In this document: positions 32,735 to 41,502 of the stretch, piece after piece
Position numbering within the stretch: the first letter of the stretch is position 1
Layout of the letters: each line of letters starts with the position of its first letter
Source: Deltaproteobacteria bacterium HGW-Deltaproteobacteria-15
GTDB taxonomy: Bacteria; Desulfobacterota; DSM-4660; Desulfatiglandales; HGW-15
Direction: 5' to 3'
DNA: 64,000 nucleotides
Assembly (NCBI GenBank): GCA_002840535.1
Contig: PHBH01000013.1
Coordinates: 43,508 to 107,507, forward strand
Translations under genes and position numbers: made by a program
The notes under the pieces: generated by a model
Told to the model about the DNA's origin: nothing
The model's input: only the letters and a program-made list of their open reading frames with translations
The model's database searches: none

Positions 32735-33910
32735 TCATGTGTTCTTACGCGGCCCGGGCCCGACCAGGCTATAGACCTTCACCTTGTCCTTCACGTTCTT
32801 GAACTTCATCAGGCCCCTGTCAAAGAGAGGGATCTCCCCCTCCACTCTCCTTGCCGTTTCAGGGCCGATGAGAATATCACCCCTTTTTGCCGCCGAGGCA
32901 ATCCGGGCAGCGAGATTGGTGACGGGCCCGCTGGCCGTGAAGGTCATCCTGGTGCCGGTTTCGCCCTGGAAGCGCGTCATTCCCAGATAGGCAATGCCTG
33001 AATTGATCCCCATGTTGACGTGAACGGGCTGGAACCGACCCTCCAGTTCCCGATTGATTTCAAGCGTACGCTCCCGGATGTGAAGGGCTGCTTTGCAGGC
33101 ATTCAGTCCGTTTTCCGATTCTTGCCCTTGAAAGATGGCCATGAGGCCGTCTCCGGCAGTCTCATTGATATCCCCGCCGTGGTGATTGATCTCGTCCAGG
33201 AAACTTGAAAAATATTTTTCCAGGACAAAGTTCACCTTCTCCCGGGTGAGCCTCTCGCTTATCTTCGTGTAGCTCGCAACATCCAGGAAGAGAACAGATA
33301 CGTCCGCTTCTTTCTTGTCGAGAACAGGTGTAAACGGGTCTTTTTCCAGAATCCTGTTTACGGTGTCCGGGACAAAGGGCCGAATGTGTTTCAGGATGCT
33401 GTCGAGTGTGAGTCTTTCCTGAGAGAGCTTCCAATGCCTTCGCGCATTGAGGATGGCGTTTGTCGCCAGATCCGTAAGGTCTTTCAACAGGACGATGTCT
33501 TTGGGATGAAAACCGTTCTTATCGTCCGAAATCACGTCCAGCACTGCAAGAGGTTTGCCTCCTCCATCCCATATTGGAAATGCCACCTCGCAGATCGGGC
33601 CGGCCGACGCCGAGGACTGGGGTGCACATTCAAATGCCACCGGGTCCTTCAAGGCTTTCTGAATATGTTCCCCCCCCTTCTTGCAGAGCTGACAGTTGAT
33701 TCTCTCTTTGCTCAGCGAGCAATGCAAGGGACGGGTGTAATACTTCGCCTCCGGATCGAACATCAGAAGACAGGCCTCTTTCGCATAAGGGACCGTCACC
33801 TTTGCTTCGTCCCTGATGACTTCAAGGATATCCCCCGGGTCCAGGGAGGAAGTCACCTTTTTCACAACCCGAAGGAGGTTCTCGAATCGTTCTTTGTAGG
33901 AAGGGGTCAT
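32735..33910 (-). CDS. GAF-domain class III adenylate/guanylate cyclase
   Basis: 391 residues. Residues about 10-160 form a GAF-type sensor with several Cys (CLLMF, HCSLSKERINCQLC, FECAP). Residues about 190-385 form a class III cyclase. Metal Asp sites are in VLFLDVASYTKISERL and GGDINETAGDGLMAIF; the transition-state region is in ASGPVTNLAARIASAAKRGDIL. It makes cAMP (or cGMP) in response to a signal in the GAF domain. No Shine-Dalgarno precedes ATG 33910 because the upstream DNA is a GATCAGAAGTCAGA repeat. Its product could feed the kinase-cNBD fusion at 46745. Confidence 0.88.
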   Translation of the reverse strand: MTPSYKERFENLLRVVKKVTSSLDPGDILEVIRDEAKVTVPYAKEACLLMFDPEAKYYTRPLHCSLSKERINCQLCKKGGEHIQKALKDPVAFECAPQSSASAGPICEVAFPIWDGGGKPLAVLDVISDDKNGFHPKDIVLLKDLTDLATNAILNARRHWKLSQERLTLDSILKHIRPFVPDTVNRILEKDPFTPVLDKKEADVSVLFLDVASYTKISERLTREKVNFVLEKYFSSFLDEINHHGGDINETAGDGLMAIFQGQESENGLNACKAALHIRERTLEINRELEGRFQPVHVNMGINSGIAYLGMTRFQGETGTRMTFTASGPVTNLAARIASAAKRGDILIGPETARRVEGEIPLFDRGLMKFKNVKDKVKVYSLVGPGPRKNT

Positions 33911-33913
33911 AAA

Positions 33914-34001
33914 ATCAGAGATCGGAGATCAGAAGTCAGAGATCAGAAGTCGGACGAAGAGTGCTTTACCTGACCTCTGACCTCCGCCCTCTGATCTCCG
34001 G
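33914..34001. repeat. AGATCAGAAGTCAG / GGAGGTCAGAG repeat cluster
   Basis: Tandem AGATCAGAAGTCAG-type units at 33914-33955 are followed by an inverted GACCTCTGACCTCCG block at 33972-34001, forming a hairpin. In the sense of the vWA gene the block starts directly after its TAA stop. It separates the vWA and cyclase genes and leaves the latter without a Shine-Dalgarno. Confidence 0.75.
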
Positions 34002-35195
34002 TTAGTGTTTGGTGATCAGATGCCTGACAGCCTTATCCAGCCCGTCCAGCGTCAGCTCGAACATGGGAAAGATTTCCCTGATCATGCTGATTGTGCGGGT
34101 GTAGTTCCACTCCTCCGCCATCCTGGGATTGAGCCAGGCACAATATCGAAAGGTCTTTCCAATGTCTTTAAGACGTTCATAGCTCGGTCTGCCGGATCGT
34201 TCCTCCAGATGGATGGACCCGTCGGTGGCCATCAGTTCATAGGGCGCCATGCTGGCGTCGCCAACGATGATGAAGCGCGTTTCAGGATCCAGCTTTACAA
34301 TTTCATCCACATTGATGGGCTTGCTTCGTCTCGGGGGATCTTCCCATAACTTGTCGTAAATCGTGTTATGGAAGAAGACGGTCTTGAGATCCTTGAACTG
34401 GGATCGCGCATAATTGAACAGGGTCTGAACCATTTCGATGTACGGATCCATGGACCACCCGCCGTTATCGATGGCCAGGATCACCTTCAGCCGGTCCTTA
34501 AGGCTCCTGTCGAATACGATCTCGATCTCGCCGGCATTCTTCATGGTCTGGTAGATGGATTCGTCGATGTTCACGGTGTCCTTGGGGCCTACGGGTACCA
34601 GGTTTCTCAATCTCTTCAGGGCCTCTCCCATCTGGGATTCGGTCAGGGGCCCCTCCTGGGAATAATCCTTGTATCGCCGATCCATGGCGACTTTGACCGC
34701 CGATTTGTTTCTCGATATTCCGCCGACCCTCATGCCGCCGGGGTGATAACCCGAATGGCCCACAGGCGATGTGCCTCCTGTGCCGATCCATTTGGCTCCA
34801 CCGTGGTGCGCTTCTGTCTGCTCTTTCAGGCGGTCCATAAAGTATTTGATAAGCTCTTCAGGGGTCAGCTTGGACAATTCCTTCTCGTCCATGCCTAGCG
34901 CTCTCGCCAGCTCCTTGGGATCCTTCAGCCACTCCTGGAGCAGTGTCCTGGCCACCTCCGAGAGCTCCACCTCGGTAGGATCACGCAACTCGACCCCCTG
35001 AAAGCAATGGGCGAAGACCTGATCATAGAGATCGAAATACCTCTCGCTTTTCACCAGGACGGCACGTGCAGAGGTGTAGAAGTCATCAATGGAGTTGATG
35101 AGGCCCATGTCCAGCGCCTTCTGGAGGCGGAGAAAGGACGTGGGGGACACGGGGATTCCCACTCTCTTGAGGGTATAGAAAAAATCAACGAACAT
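34002..35195 (-). CDS. vWA-domain protein, CoxE-like partner of a MoxR ATPase
   Basis: 397 residues from ATG 35195 (GAGAGG upstream). The N-terminal region MFVDFFYTLKRVGIPVSPTSFLRLQKAL and YDLYDQVFAHCF match the CoxE/vWA family. The C-terminal vWA domain has a degenerate metal-ion site (VILAIDNGGWSMDPY rather than DxSxS), and a Gly-rich GGTSPVGHSGYHPGGMRVGG stretch precedes it. These proteins work with MoxR AAA ATPases to insert metals or remodel enzymes. It is 10 bp downstream of the AAA gene, the classical pairing. The client enzyme is not evident in this window. Confidence 0.87.
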   Translation of the reverse strand: MFVDFFYTLKRVGIPVSPTSFLRLQKALDMGLINSIDDFYTSARAVLVKSERYFDLYDQVFAHCFQGVELRDPTEVELSEVARTLLQEWLKDPKELARALGMDEKELSKLTPEELIKYFMDRLKEQTEAHHGGAKWIGTGGTSPVGHSGYHPGGMRVGGISRNKSAVKVAMDRRYKDYSQEGPLTESQMGEALKRLRNLVPVGPKDTVNIDESIYQTMKNAGEIEIVFDRSLKDRLKVILAIDNGGWSMDPYIEMVQTLFNYARSQFKDLKTVFFHNTIYDKLWEDPPRRSKPINVDEIVKLDPETRFIIVGDASMAPYELMATDGSIHLEERSGRPSYERLKDIGKTFRYCAWLNPRMAEEWNYTRTISMIREIFPMFELTLDGLDKAVRHLITKH

Positions 35196-35205
35196 TCTCG
35201 CCCTC

Positions 35206-36057
35206 TCAGATCCTGAAACGGGATACTGCATTCTGAGCCACGGCGTAATCCGGGCTCTTCTTGAACAACACACCCAGGAAAGGGACTTCCCCCTTCACCA
35301 GGTCCTTGACCTTGAAGTCGGGATCGGACCGAAGCGCCCTGATCCAATTGATGAGTTCCCTGGTGGCCGGCTTCTTCTCGACACCCCTGATCTCACGGAG
35401 CCTGTAAAAGGTCTTCACCGAGCCCTCGAGCAGGTCCTTGCTGAGATCGGGAAAATGGACTTCGATGATGTTTCTCATCATGTCGGGCTCGGGAAAGGCA
35501 ATGTGGTGAAAGTTGCAGCGCCCCAGGAACGGATCGGATAGATCCTTTTTTGCGTTCGAAGTGATTACGATGACAGGTCTGCAGATTGCCTTAATGGTTT
35601 TGTCGATTTCAATGATGTCGAACTGCATCTGGTCCAGAACGTCGAGCATATCATCCTGGAAATCCGTGTCCGCTTTGTCGATTTCATCGATCAGCAGGAC
35701 GACTTTTTCCGAAGAGACGAACGCCTGGCCGATCTTTCCCATCTTGATATAATCCTCGATATTGCTGACATCCCGATTCGAATCACCGAAACGGCTATCG
35801 TTCAAGCGCGTAAGCGTATCGTACTGATACAATGCGTCAATCAGCTTCATGCTGGATTTCACATTCAGGATGATCAGCCTCATATGAAGCGCTTCGGCAA
35901 CGGCATGGGCCAGCATGGTCTTCCCGGTACCGGGCTCCCCTTTCAGGAGAAGCGGCATCTCGAGCGCCATGGAGATGTTTACGATTTTGGCGAGTTCCTC
36001 ATCCAGCACATATTTGGAGGCGCCGGTGAATTTTTCCTGTGGATTTTCAGCATGCAT
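35206..36057 (-). CDS. MoxR-type AAA+ ATPase
   Basis: 283 residues. Walker A is GEPGTGKTMLA, Walker B VVLLIDEIDKAD, sensor 1 VIVITSNAKKDLSDPFLGRC, and a sensor-2 region follows. It is a cytoplasmic hexameric ATPase that remodels or matures a client protein with the vWA partner encoded just downstream. ATG 36057 has AGGAG 6 nt upstream; a longer frame extends 31 codons higher without good start signals. The spacing and order (AAA gene then vWA gene) match CoxD-CoxE type modules, but no molybdenum-enzyme genes are here. Confidence 0.9.
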   Translation of the reverse strand: MHAENPQEKFTGASKYVLDEELAKIVNISMALEMPLLLKGEPGTGKTMLAHAVAEALHMRLIILNVKSSMKLIDALYQYDTLTRLNDSRFGDSNRDVSNIEDYIKMGKIGQAFVSSEKVVLLIDEIDKADTDFQDDMLDVLDQMQFDIIEIDKTIKAICRPVIVITSNAKKDLSDPFLGRCNFHHIAFPEPDMMRNIIEVHFPDLSKDLLEGSVKTFYRLREIRGVEKKPATRELINWIRALRSDPDFKVKDLVKGEVPFLGVLFKKSPDYAVAQNAVSRFRI

Positions 36058-36275
36058 TTTTGACTCCTGGGATTTAGAATGCTTTCTTCCTTTTTGGGAG
36101 AAGAGGTACTCCCGAAATTGTTTTTTAAAGGGCATATCACAAAGATCCATCCAAAAAGGTAAAACAGTATTTTATACGCTGAGACCTTTTCTGTCAAAAG
36201 GAACGTGCTCGTAAACTTCCGTGAACGTCAATGAACACGGTCCCAGGGGTTCGGACAGAACGAAACGGAGAACAC

Positions 36276-36866
36276 ATGCCACTCGGCTTTCCATCCTTGA
36301 GTCACGGCACCATAGCATTCGGCTTCTTCAACATAGACACGGACCTTCTGCTGCTCGATCATTACTTCATCTTCGCCGATCACTTCTGCAGCAATGTCGC
36401 CCGGCTCGCCCGGGAAGGGGACCAGGAGGCCTCAGAAGAGACATGGGATGTCTATGCCATTGAAAACCGGTCTGAAATTGGAGACCTGATGGGCGCCATC
36501 CACTCCATCCGTTTTTCCGGTTTTATAGGTGAAGTCTACCGGCGCTTCCCCTTCCCCCAAAACCAATCTGAGTTCAAGCAGAAGCCGGAGGGATACCGCA
36601 ACAGAGGGTTGATTGCGGAGATCATCGGAAGATACGGAGTGGAAGTCCGGATTTCCATCAAAGCGGCGCGGACCCCCTCGACTGTACAGATCGGCGAATT
36701 CCTGTTTTCGGCCGGAGTCTTTCAGGAACTGGTGCAATATGTCTGGCTTGGGGGGTATCCTCGGTGGAGAGACGGTATCAGGCCGGACTATGTGCTTGAT
36801 ATGAAACAGGCTGTGGAGGAAAGCCGCTCCTGGCTCTTTTCGGATATCGGCAACAAATTGCTTTAA
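36276..36866 (+). CDS. Conserved protein of unknown function
   Basis: 196 residues beginning MPLGFPSLSHGTIAFGFFNI. ATG 36276 has CGGAGAACAC in front. The start (SHGTIAFGFFNIDTDLLLLDHYFIFADHFCSNV) looks conserved and may hold metal-binding His/Asp. The remainder is helical with a Trp-rich end (WLGGYPRWRDGIRPDY). No signal peptide, membrane segment or known catalytic motif is recognised. It stands alone between the divergent MoxR gene and the convergent htpX gene. Cytoplasmic location is likely. Confidence 0.7.
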   Translation: MPLGFPSLSHGTIAFGFFNIDTDLLLLDHYFIFADHFCSNVARLAREGDQEASEETWDVYAIENRSEIGDLMGAIHSIRFSGFIGEVYRRFPFPQNQSEFKQKPEGYRNRGLIAEIIGRYGVEVRISIKAARTPSTVQIGEFLFSAGVFQELVQYVWLGGYPRWRDGIRPDYVLDMKQAVEESRSWLFSDIGNKLL

Positions 36867-36918
36867 TGGAGTCGGGTTGAAGGTCCTGACTCTCGGCGGC
36901 AAACGACTTTATCCAACT

Positions 36919-37857
36919 TCAGCGTGACAGGTGCCGCCATGCATCCTGAGCCTGTTTTCTGCCCTTATCTTCGTCATGCCCGCTTTTCTCATACCCGCCC
37001 CTGGCCTCGGGCGGCGGAGTCTGTCCCCCCATCAATCTGGCAATCCTCTCTTCCAGCGGCGGATGGGTCGAGAAGAGGTTTGCGAGGCTCCCGGCGCTCA
37101 ATGGGTTCACGATAAACATGTGGGCCGTGTTGGCCTGCGCCTTCATGGGAATTCGCTTGGAATAGGCACCCAGTTTCTGAAGCGCACTAGCCAATCCAAG
37201 AGGATGACCGGCAAGGTCGGCGCCTGTTTCATCTGCGTGATATTCTCTTGATCTGGAAACAGCCATCTGGATGAGCATGGCGGCTATCGGGGCGACGATG
37301 GCTGCGACAAGCATGCCTATGGCTCCCCCTCCTCTTTCATCCCTGGAGCCTCCGCCGAAAAAGGCCGTCCATCGCGCCATGTTGGCCAGAATCATGATGG
37401 CGCCCGCCATAGTGGCCGCAATGGACCCGATCAAAATATCCCTGTTTCTCACGTGGGCCATTTCGTGCGCGAGGACCCCCATGATCTCATCCCTGTTCAT
37501 GAGTTCGAGAAGACCCCTGGTCACGGCAACGACCGCATGTTCAGGGTTGCGGCCGGTTGCAAACGCATTCGGGGAGTTCTCCGGAATGACATAGATCCTC
37601 GGCATGGGCATGTTGGCTTTGAATGCAATGGTTCGCACGATGTCGTAGAGCTCCGGGCTCTCAGCCTGGCTCACTTCGGATGCCCTGTACATGCGCAGGA
37701 CGATCTTGTCCGAAAACCAGTAACTGAAGAAGTTCATGCCGATCGCCAGCACGAACGCAATGATCATCCCCTGCCGGCCACCGAACATGTTTCCTACCCA
37801 GACGATCAGGGCGGTCAGCACCCCGAGCAATACGGCTGTTTTAAACCAGTTTCCCAT
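36919..37857 (-). CDS. htpX: HtpX-family membrane zinc metalloprotease
   Basis: 312 residues. Two N-terminal membrane helices ([36 protein letters not shown]) are followed by the zinc site [10 protein letters not shown] (HExxH) and the third ligand in [13 protein letters not shown]. Two more membrane segments occur near residues 155-200. It degrades misfolded inner-membrane proteins together with FtsH. AGGAGGAACGCC leads into the ATG. The C-terminal tail ([19 protein letters not shown]) is longer and more charged than in the Escherichia coli protein. Confidence 0.94.
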   Translation of the reverse strand: MGNWFKTAVLLGVLTALIVWVGNMFGGRQGMIIAFVLAIGMNFFSYWFSDKIVLRMYRASEVSQAESPELYDIVRTIAFKANMPMPRIYVIPENSPNAFATGRNPEHAVVAVTRGLLELMNRDEIMGVLAHEMAHVRNRDILIGSIAATMAGAIMILANMARWTAFFGGGSRDERGGGAIGMLVAAIVAPIAAMLIQMAVSRSREYHADETGADLAGHPLGLASALQKLGAYSKRIPMKAQANTAHMFIVNPLSAGSLANLFSTHPPLEERIARLMGGQTPPPEARGGYEKSGHDEDKGRKQAQDAWRHLSR

Positions 37858-37916
37858 GATGGCGTTCCTCCTCAGACAGAAAGGATAATGATTGAACCGA
37901 GCCTGTCAAGGGAATA

Positions 37917-38018
37917 TAATCGATTGAAATATTTATCATTTTACATTTACCATTTATCATGTGATGGAATCCTTCTCTCATGATCAATTCAATGATCAAT
38001 GAGAAATGACAAATGAGA
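37917..38018. repeat. ATTTATCATTTTACATTTACC-type low-complexity repeat
   Basis: TTATCATTTTACATTTACC (about 37932-37950) and an inverse-like block (AATGAGAAATGACAAATGAG, 37996-38015) make an AT-rich imperfect inverted repeat. It lies between divergent htpX and the GT9 gene and ends just before the latter's start. Confidence 0.5.
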
Positions 38019-38019
38019 G

Positions 38020-38934
38020 ATGATGGTGAAGATCCTGATCATACGCCCTGCTGCCCTTGGGGATACCCTGATGCTGCTGCCTTCCCTTGACCGGATCAGG
38101 CACTCTGCTAATATCGTGCTGGTCGGCCGGAGGCCGGGGATCGATTACCTGAGGCCCTTTGTGGAGGGGTGCCTGGATTTCGAGGGAGCCGGATGGCATA
38201 CGCTTTTTACGGACGAGCCCGAGCCGGCGAATCTTCCCAGTGCCGACATTGCATCGGTCTTTCTGAAGGACGTCGATGGCAAGGTGAAAAGAAATCTTGA
38301 ATCGCTCTTGCCCGGTACGCGGGTCCACGTATTCCCCGGCCTTCCCCGGAAGACGGAAGAGATTCATGCTGCTCTCCACCTGGCGCGCTGCCTCCGAGCG
38401 GCCGGATGTGAAAGCTTGAACCCTGAAGAATGTATCGAAAAAGCTCTCGGACGGCCCTTGCTCCAGGTGGACGGATCGACAGGAAAAAGGATCCTTTTCC
38501 ACCCCGGATCGGGCAGCCGTCAGAAGAACCACTCACCCGAATTCTGGCTGAACTTGATCCGCACCCTCAGCAACCCCGGTTTCTCCCGAGGACTTCAGCC
38601 ATCCCTTCTCCTGGGTCCGGCAGAGGAGGGGCTTCGGTCTTTTTTCGAGGAGCGACTGCATAACGGCTGGAATGGAGTCATTCTTTTTTCACCTGGTCCA
38701 GAGGATCTCATATCTCTGATGAGGGAAGGCGCGCTCTATATCGGTCAGGACAGCGGCGTCACCCATCTTGCAGCCATGATGGGGTTGCCGACTGTCGCCC
38801 TTTTCAGGAACTCCTCAATAAAGATGTGGAAACCTCTGGGCCCCCGAATCAGGGTTCTTCGGGATGAGATGGACGGAAGCATGGGTACTTCTGCTGTAGT
38901 GAAGGAGGCGGAGTCTCTCCTCGGAAGCGTATGA
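38020..38934 (+). CDS. Glycosyltransferase family 9 (ADP-heptose:LPS heptosyltransferase-like)
   Basis: 304 residues. ILIIRPAALGDTLMLLPSL is the N-terminal acceptor-side motif, FHPGSGSRQKNHSPEFW the central motif, and YIGQDSGVTHLAAMMGLPTVALF the nucleotide-sugar motif. It is slightly shorter than typical WaaF (about 340). It would transfer heptose to the lipopolysaccharide core at the inner membrane. The start ATG ATG is preceded only by GAGAG. Its last 4 bp overlap the tilS start (ATGA), so the pair is translationally coupled. Confidence 0.88.
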   Translation: MMVKILIIRPAALGDTLMLLPSLDRIRHSANIVLVGRRPGIDYLRPFVEGCLDFEGAGWHTLFTDEPEPANLPSADIASVFLKDVDGKVKRNLESLLPGTRVHVFPGLPRKTEEIHAALHLARCLRAAGCESLNPEECIEKALGRPLLQVDGSTGKRILFHPGSGSRQKNHSPEFWLNLIRTLSNPGFSRGLQPSLLLGPAEEGLRSFFEERLHNGWNGVILFSPGPEDLISLMREGALYIGQDSGVTHLAAMMGLPTVALFRNSSIKMWKPLGPRIRVLRDEMDGSMGTSAVVKEAESLLGSV

Positions 38935-40319
38935 AAAAGTCCACGGAACTGCTCGACAGGATCAGAAAGACCATTGCCCGGTATCACATGATCGGCCCGG
39001 GCGACAAGGTCATTGCAGCGGTTTCAGGCGGGGCTGATTCGGTTTGCCTGGTTCACGTGCTTTACCGGCTCTCTCGTGAACTCGATCTTCAATTGGTAGT
39101 CGCCCACTTTGATCATGGGTGGAGACCCGGTGAGGATGAGTCCGAGACGGAGCTTGTGCGCTCCCTTGCCTTATCCCTTGGACTCCCCTTTGAATTGGCA
39201 AAATCTCCCTCGCACATGAAAAAGGGCCTGCTTTCCCTGGAAGAGTCTGCAAGAAACGAACGGTACGGATTCCTCGAAAGGGTAAGGGAAAAGCACCTTG
39301 CGAACAGGATTGCCCTGGGCCATCATCTTCATGATCAGGCAGAGACCTTCCTCATGAGGCTCCTGAGAGGAAGCGGCGTTTCAGGCCTGGCGGCAATCCC
39401 CCCCACAAGGGACAACATTATAAGACCGCTGATTGAAGTCACAAGGCATGAAATCGAATTGTACGTCAAAGAGAGGGAACTATGCTTTGCAGTGGATAGC
39501 TCGAACCTGAATATCGATCTCTTCAGAAACAGGATCAGGCTGGAACTTGTCCCGCTGCTCCTGCAGTACCAGCCCCGGTTGGTCGAACATCTGGGAGAAA
39601 TGACCTCCACCCTGAGGGAAGAGTCTGAATTCCTGGATTCTCTCTCTGCGGAGTGGATTGGAAAAGAAGCCGGTCCTGTCTCAAACAAGAAGATTTCGAT
39701 TCCGCTTCAGCCCTTCCTTGCCCTTCCGGCGGTCCTGAGGAAAAAAATCATCAGAAAAATCCTGGCAACGCTCAGGGGAAGCGTAAGAAGAATCGGCCGG
39801 AAGCACATCCATGCCGTAGATGAGCTCGCAAAATCCACACAGCCCCAGGGGAGACTTAACCTTCCGGAGCGGCTGATCGTCAAGAGAACCTATGATTTGC
39901 TCCACTTCATCAATCAAGATGAAGGAATGGCCAAGGGGTTCCGCTATTGTCTGGATGGCCCTGGAACCTTCTTCATCCAGGAGATCGGAAAATCCTTGAG
40001 CCTTTCGGTCAGGGATAAGGAAGAAGATTGGAGCCCGCCGGCTTCTCCCTGGACTGCAGATCTGGATTCAGAGAAGACGCGGTTCCCCCTCGTGATCAGA
40101 AGCTTCAGGCCGGGTGACCGATTTATCCCTCTTGGCATGAAAGGACACAAGAAGCTCAAAGATTTTTTCGTCGATCTCAAAATGCCCATCGAGGTGCGCC
40201 GCACCACGCCCATCCTGCTCCAACAGGAAACCCCTGTGTGGGTGGGCGGGTGCAGGATCGACGAGCGGTTCAAGGTCACCCCTTCCACACGCACCATCCT
40301 TGAAGCCAGTCTGACATGA
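38931..40319 (+). CDS. tilS: tRNA(Ile)-lysidine synthase
   Basis: 462 residues. The PP-loop is VIAAVSGGADSVCLVHVL; the family block ALGHHLHDQAETFLMRLLRGSG and SGLAAIPP follow. C-terminal substrate-binding domains end with SFRPGDRFIPLGMKGHKKLKDFFVD, as in TilS. It modifies C34 of tRNA(Ile2) to lysidine with ATP and lysine, and is normally essential. In many relatives ftsH follows tilS; here a Cys-rich micropeptide and sensor genes follow instead. It overlaps the GT9 gene by 4 bp. Confidence 0.95.
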   Translation: MKKSTELLDRIRKTIARYHMIGPGDKVIAAVSGGADSVCLVHVLYRLSRELDLQLVVAHFDHGWRPGEDESETELVRSLALSLGLPFELAKSPSHMKKGLLSLEESARNERYGFLERVREKHLANRIALGHHLHDQAETFLMRLLRGSGVSGLAAIPPTRDNIIRPLIEVTRHEIELYVKERELCFAVDSSNLNIDLFRNRIRLELVPLLLQYQPRLVEHLGEMTSTLREESEFLDSLSAEWIGKEAGPVSNKKISIPLQPFLALPAVLRKKIIRKILATLRGSVRRIGRKHIHAVDELAKSTQPQGRLNLPERLIVKRTYDLLHFINQDEGMAKGFRYCLDGPGTFFIQEIGKSLSLSVRDKEEDWSPPASPWTADLDSEKTRFPLVIRSFRPGDRFIPLGMKGHKKLKDFFVDLKMPIEVRRTTPILLQQETPVWVGGCRIDERFKVTPSTRTILEASLT

Positions 40320-40398
40320 ATAGATGTTCGATGTTCAAATCTTCCCCGCAGGGGTTGTGGACCCCGAAAGCATGTTTAGCTTGTGCTCATCGATTCAA

Positions 40399-40418
40399 AT
40401 ATCCGGATTTCCGGATAT
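40399..40418. promoter_or_regulatory. Palindrome upstream of the Cys-rich micropeptide, candidate operator
   Basis: ATATCCGGA-TT-TCCGGATAT is a perfect 9+2+9 inverted repeat ending 18 nt before ATG 40437, just upstream of its AGGAGG. It could bind a dimeric regulator or form an RNA hairpin that affects translation. Confidence 0.5.
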
Positions 40419-40436
40419 CGGAGAGGAGGTGGCGTC

Positions 40437-40562
40437 ATGGATGCGGAAACATGCCTGGAAAGATGTATCTGCAATTCCCGGAACTGCGAACAGAAAGAGG
40501 ATGGTACCTGGGATTGCTCCGCCAGCGAGGAGGTCTGCCCGGAACTCTGCGGCATTCGTTAA
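40437..40562 (+). CDS. 41-residue Cys-rich micropeptide
   Basis: ATG 40437 is preceded by GAGGAGG with 7-nt spacing. The frame reads MDAETCLERCICNSRNCEQK, then EDGTWDCSASEEVCPELCGIR, and ends with TAA. Seven cysteines occur in 41 residues (positions 6, 10, 12, 17, 27, 34, 38) with net acidic charge and no signal peptide. It might bind metal ions or an Fe-S/zinc site, or form disulfides if exported by an unseen route. It is bracketed by a palindrome at 40399-40418 and a 24-nt palindromic hairpin at 40569-40592, which makes a self-contained gene. No homologue is known to me. Confidence 0.72.
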   Translation: MDAETCLERCICNSRNCEQKEDGTWDCSASEEVCPELCGIR

Positions 40563-40568
40563 CATAGT

Positions 40569-40592
40569 GTAGGCGGCTTCGAAGCCGCCTAC
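40569..40592. terminator. 24-nt perfect palindrome after the Cys-rich micropeptide
   Basis: GTAGGCGGCTTC and GAAGCCGCCTAC form a perfect GC-rich hairpin 7 nt after the stop codon. No T run follows, so it may be a weak or Rho-assisted terminator, or an RNA-stabilising end. Confidence 0.6.
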
Positions 40593-40855
40593 ATCCGGGT
40601 TCCCTCCTGCCGATCCTGCGCCCGCCTCGAGAACGTATCCCACGGTCTTAATCGGAAATGAATCTTGCCAACCGATGGAATTCCATGTATTAGTCAAGAA
40701 TTCTTCATGTCTTGTCCGGCGCTCAGCAGTCGTTTCGGCAGAAATCCAATATCGCTCGAGAGTACCTGGCGGGCGATTCCAAGGATCTCGGGCGGACATG
40801 GCGTGTAAAGTCCACCAGCCAAACGCGTCCTACGAGGATGAAAGGAGTGAAACGG
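40593..40855. other. Spacer upstream of the MEDS gene
   Basis: About 260 bp without a recognised gene. An in-frame open stretch runs into the MEDS gene from about 40712 but looks non-coding. The promoter for the MEDS two-component operon should be here. Confidence 0.3.
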
Positions 40856-41479
40856 GTGGAATCAACAGAGAAAAGAAAATCGGGGATAGCATTGGTTGGA
40901 GATCTGCCCTGGGGGAGTCATTTCTGCCAGTTTTACAAAACAAAAAAAGATCTGCTCGACATATTGATCCCTTATTTCAGGGCAGGGCTTGAGAGTAATG
41001 AACTCTGCATATGGGTCACCTCCGACTTCTTTGCAGCCGAGGAGGCATTAAAGGCCATGAAGAAGGGTGTGCCCGGCTTTTCGGAATATCAGGCGAAGAA
41101 GCAGATGGAGATATTTCCCCACACAGACTGGTATCTCAAGGGCGGGAAATTCGACCTCCAAAGGACCCTTGATATGTGGATGCAGAAACATGATGAGGCA
41201 CTTTCCAGCGGGTTTGACGGCATGAGGGTAAGCGGCAATCCTTACTGGATCGATAACAAGAAGGACTGGGATGACTTCGCCTGCTACGAGGCCGAGATAA
41301 ACAACGTAATCGGGGGAACCAAGCTGCTGGTGCTTTGCACTTACTCGCTCAAGAAATGCGGCGTGGTTGAAATCATGGATGTGATCAAAAACCATGAGTT
41401 TGCGCTCGCAATGAACCAGGGCGTGTGGCAGATCGTCAGAATGCCCGCCAACGGGCACCATCATCTTGATTGGGATTGA
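40856..41479 (+). CDS. MEDS-domain (DcmR-like) sensor protein
   Basis: 207 residues. The chain [44 protein letters not shown] is the N-terminal signature of the MEDS sensory domain found in methanogens and methylotrophs (DcmR). It continues through the usual GFDGMRVSGNPYW and the ending CGVVEIMDVIKNHEFALAM. The protein consists of this domain alone. GTG 40856 has AAAGGAG 8 nt upstream; ATG 40838 is an alternative. It overlaps nothing but precedes a second MEDS protein by 23 bp. It probably binds a small hydrocarbon-derived or C1 ligand, unknown here. Confidence 0.85.
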   Translation: MESTEKRKSGIALVGDLPWGSHFCQFYKTKKDLLDILIPYFRAGLESNELCIWVTSDFFAAEEALKAMKKGVPGFSEYQAKKQMEIFPHTDWYLKGGKFDLQRTLDMWMQKHDEALSSGFDGMRVSGNPYWIDNKKDWDDFACYEAEINNVIGGTKLLVLCTYSLKKCGVVEIMDVIKNHEFALAMNQGVWQIVRMPANGHHHLDWD

Positions 41480-41502
41480 GCACTCAAAGGTCCATTAAAG
41501 AA

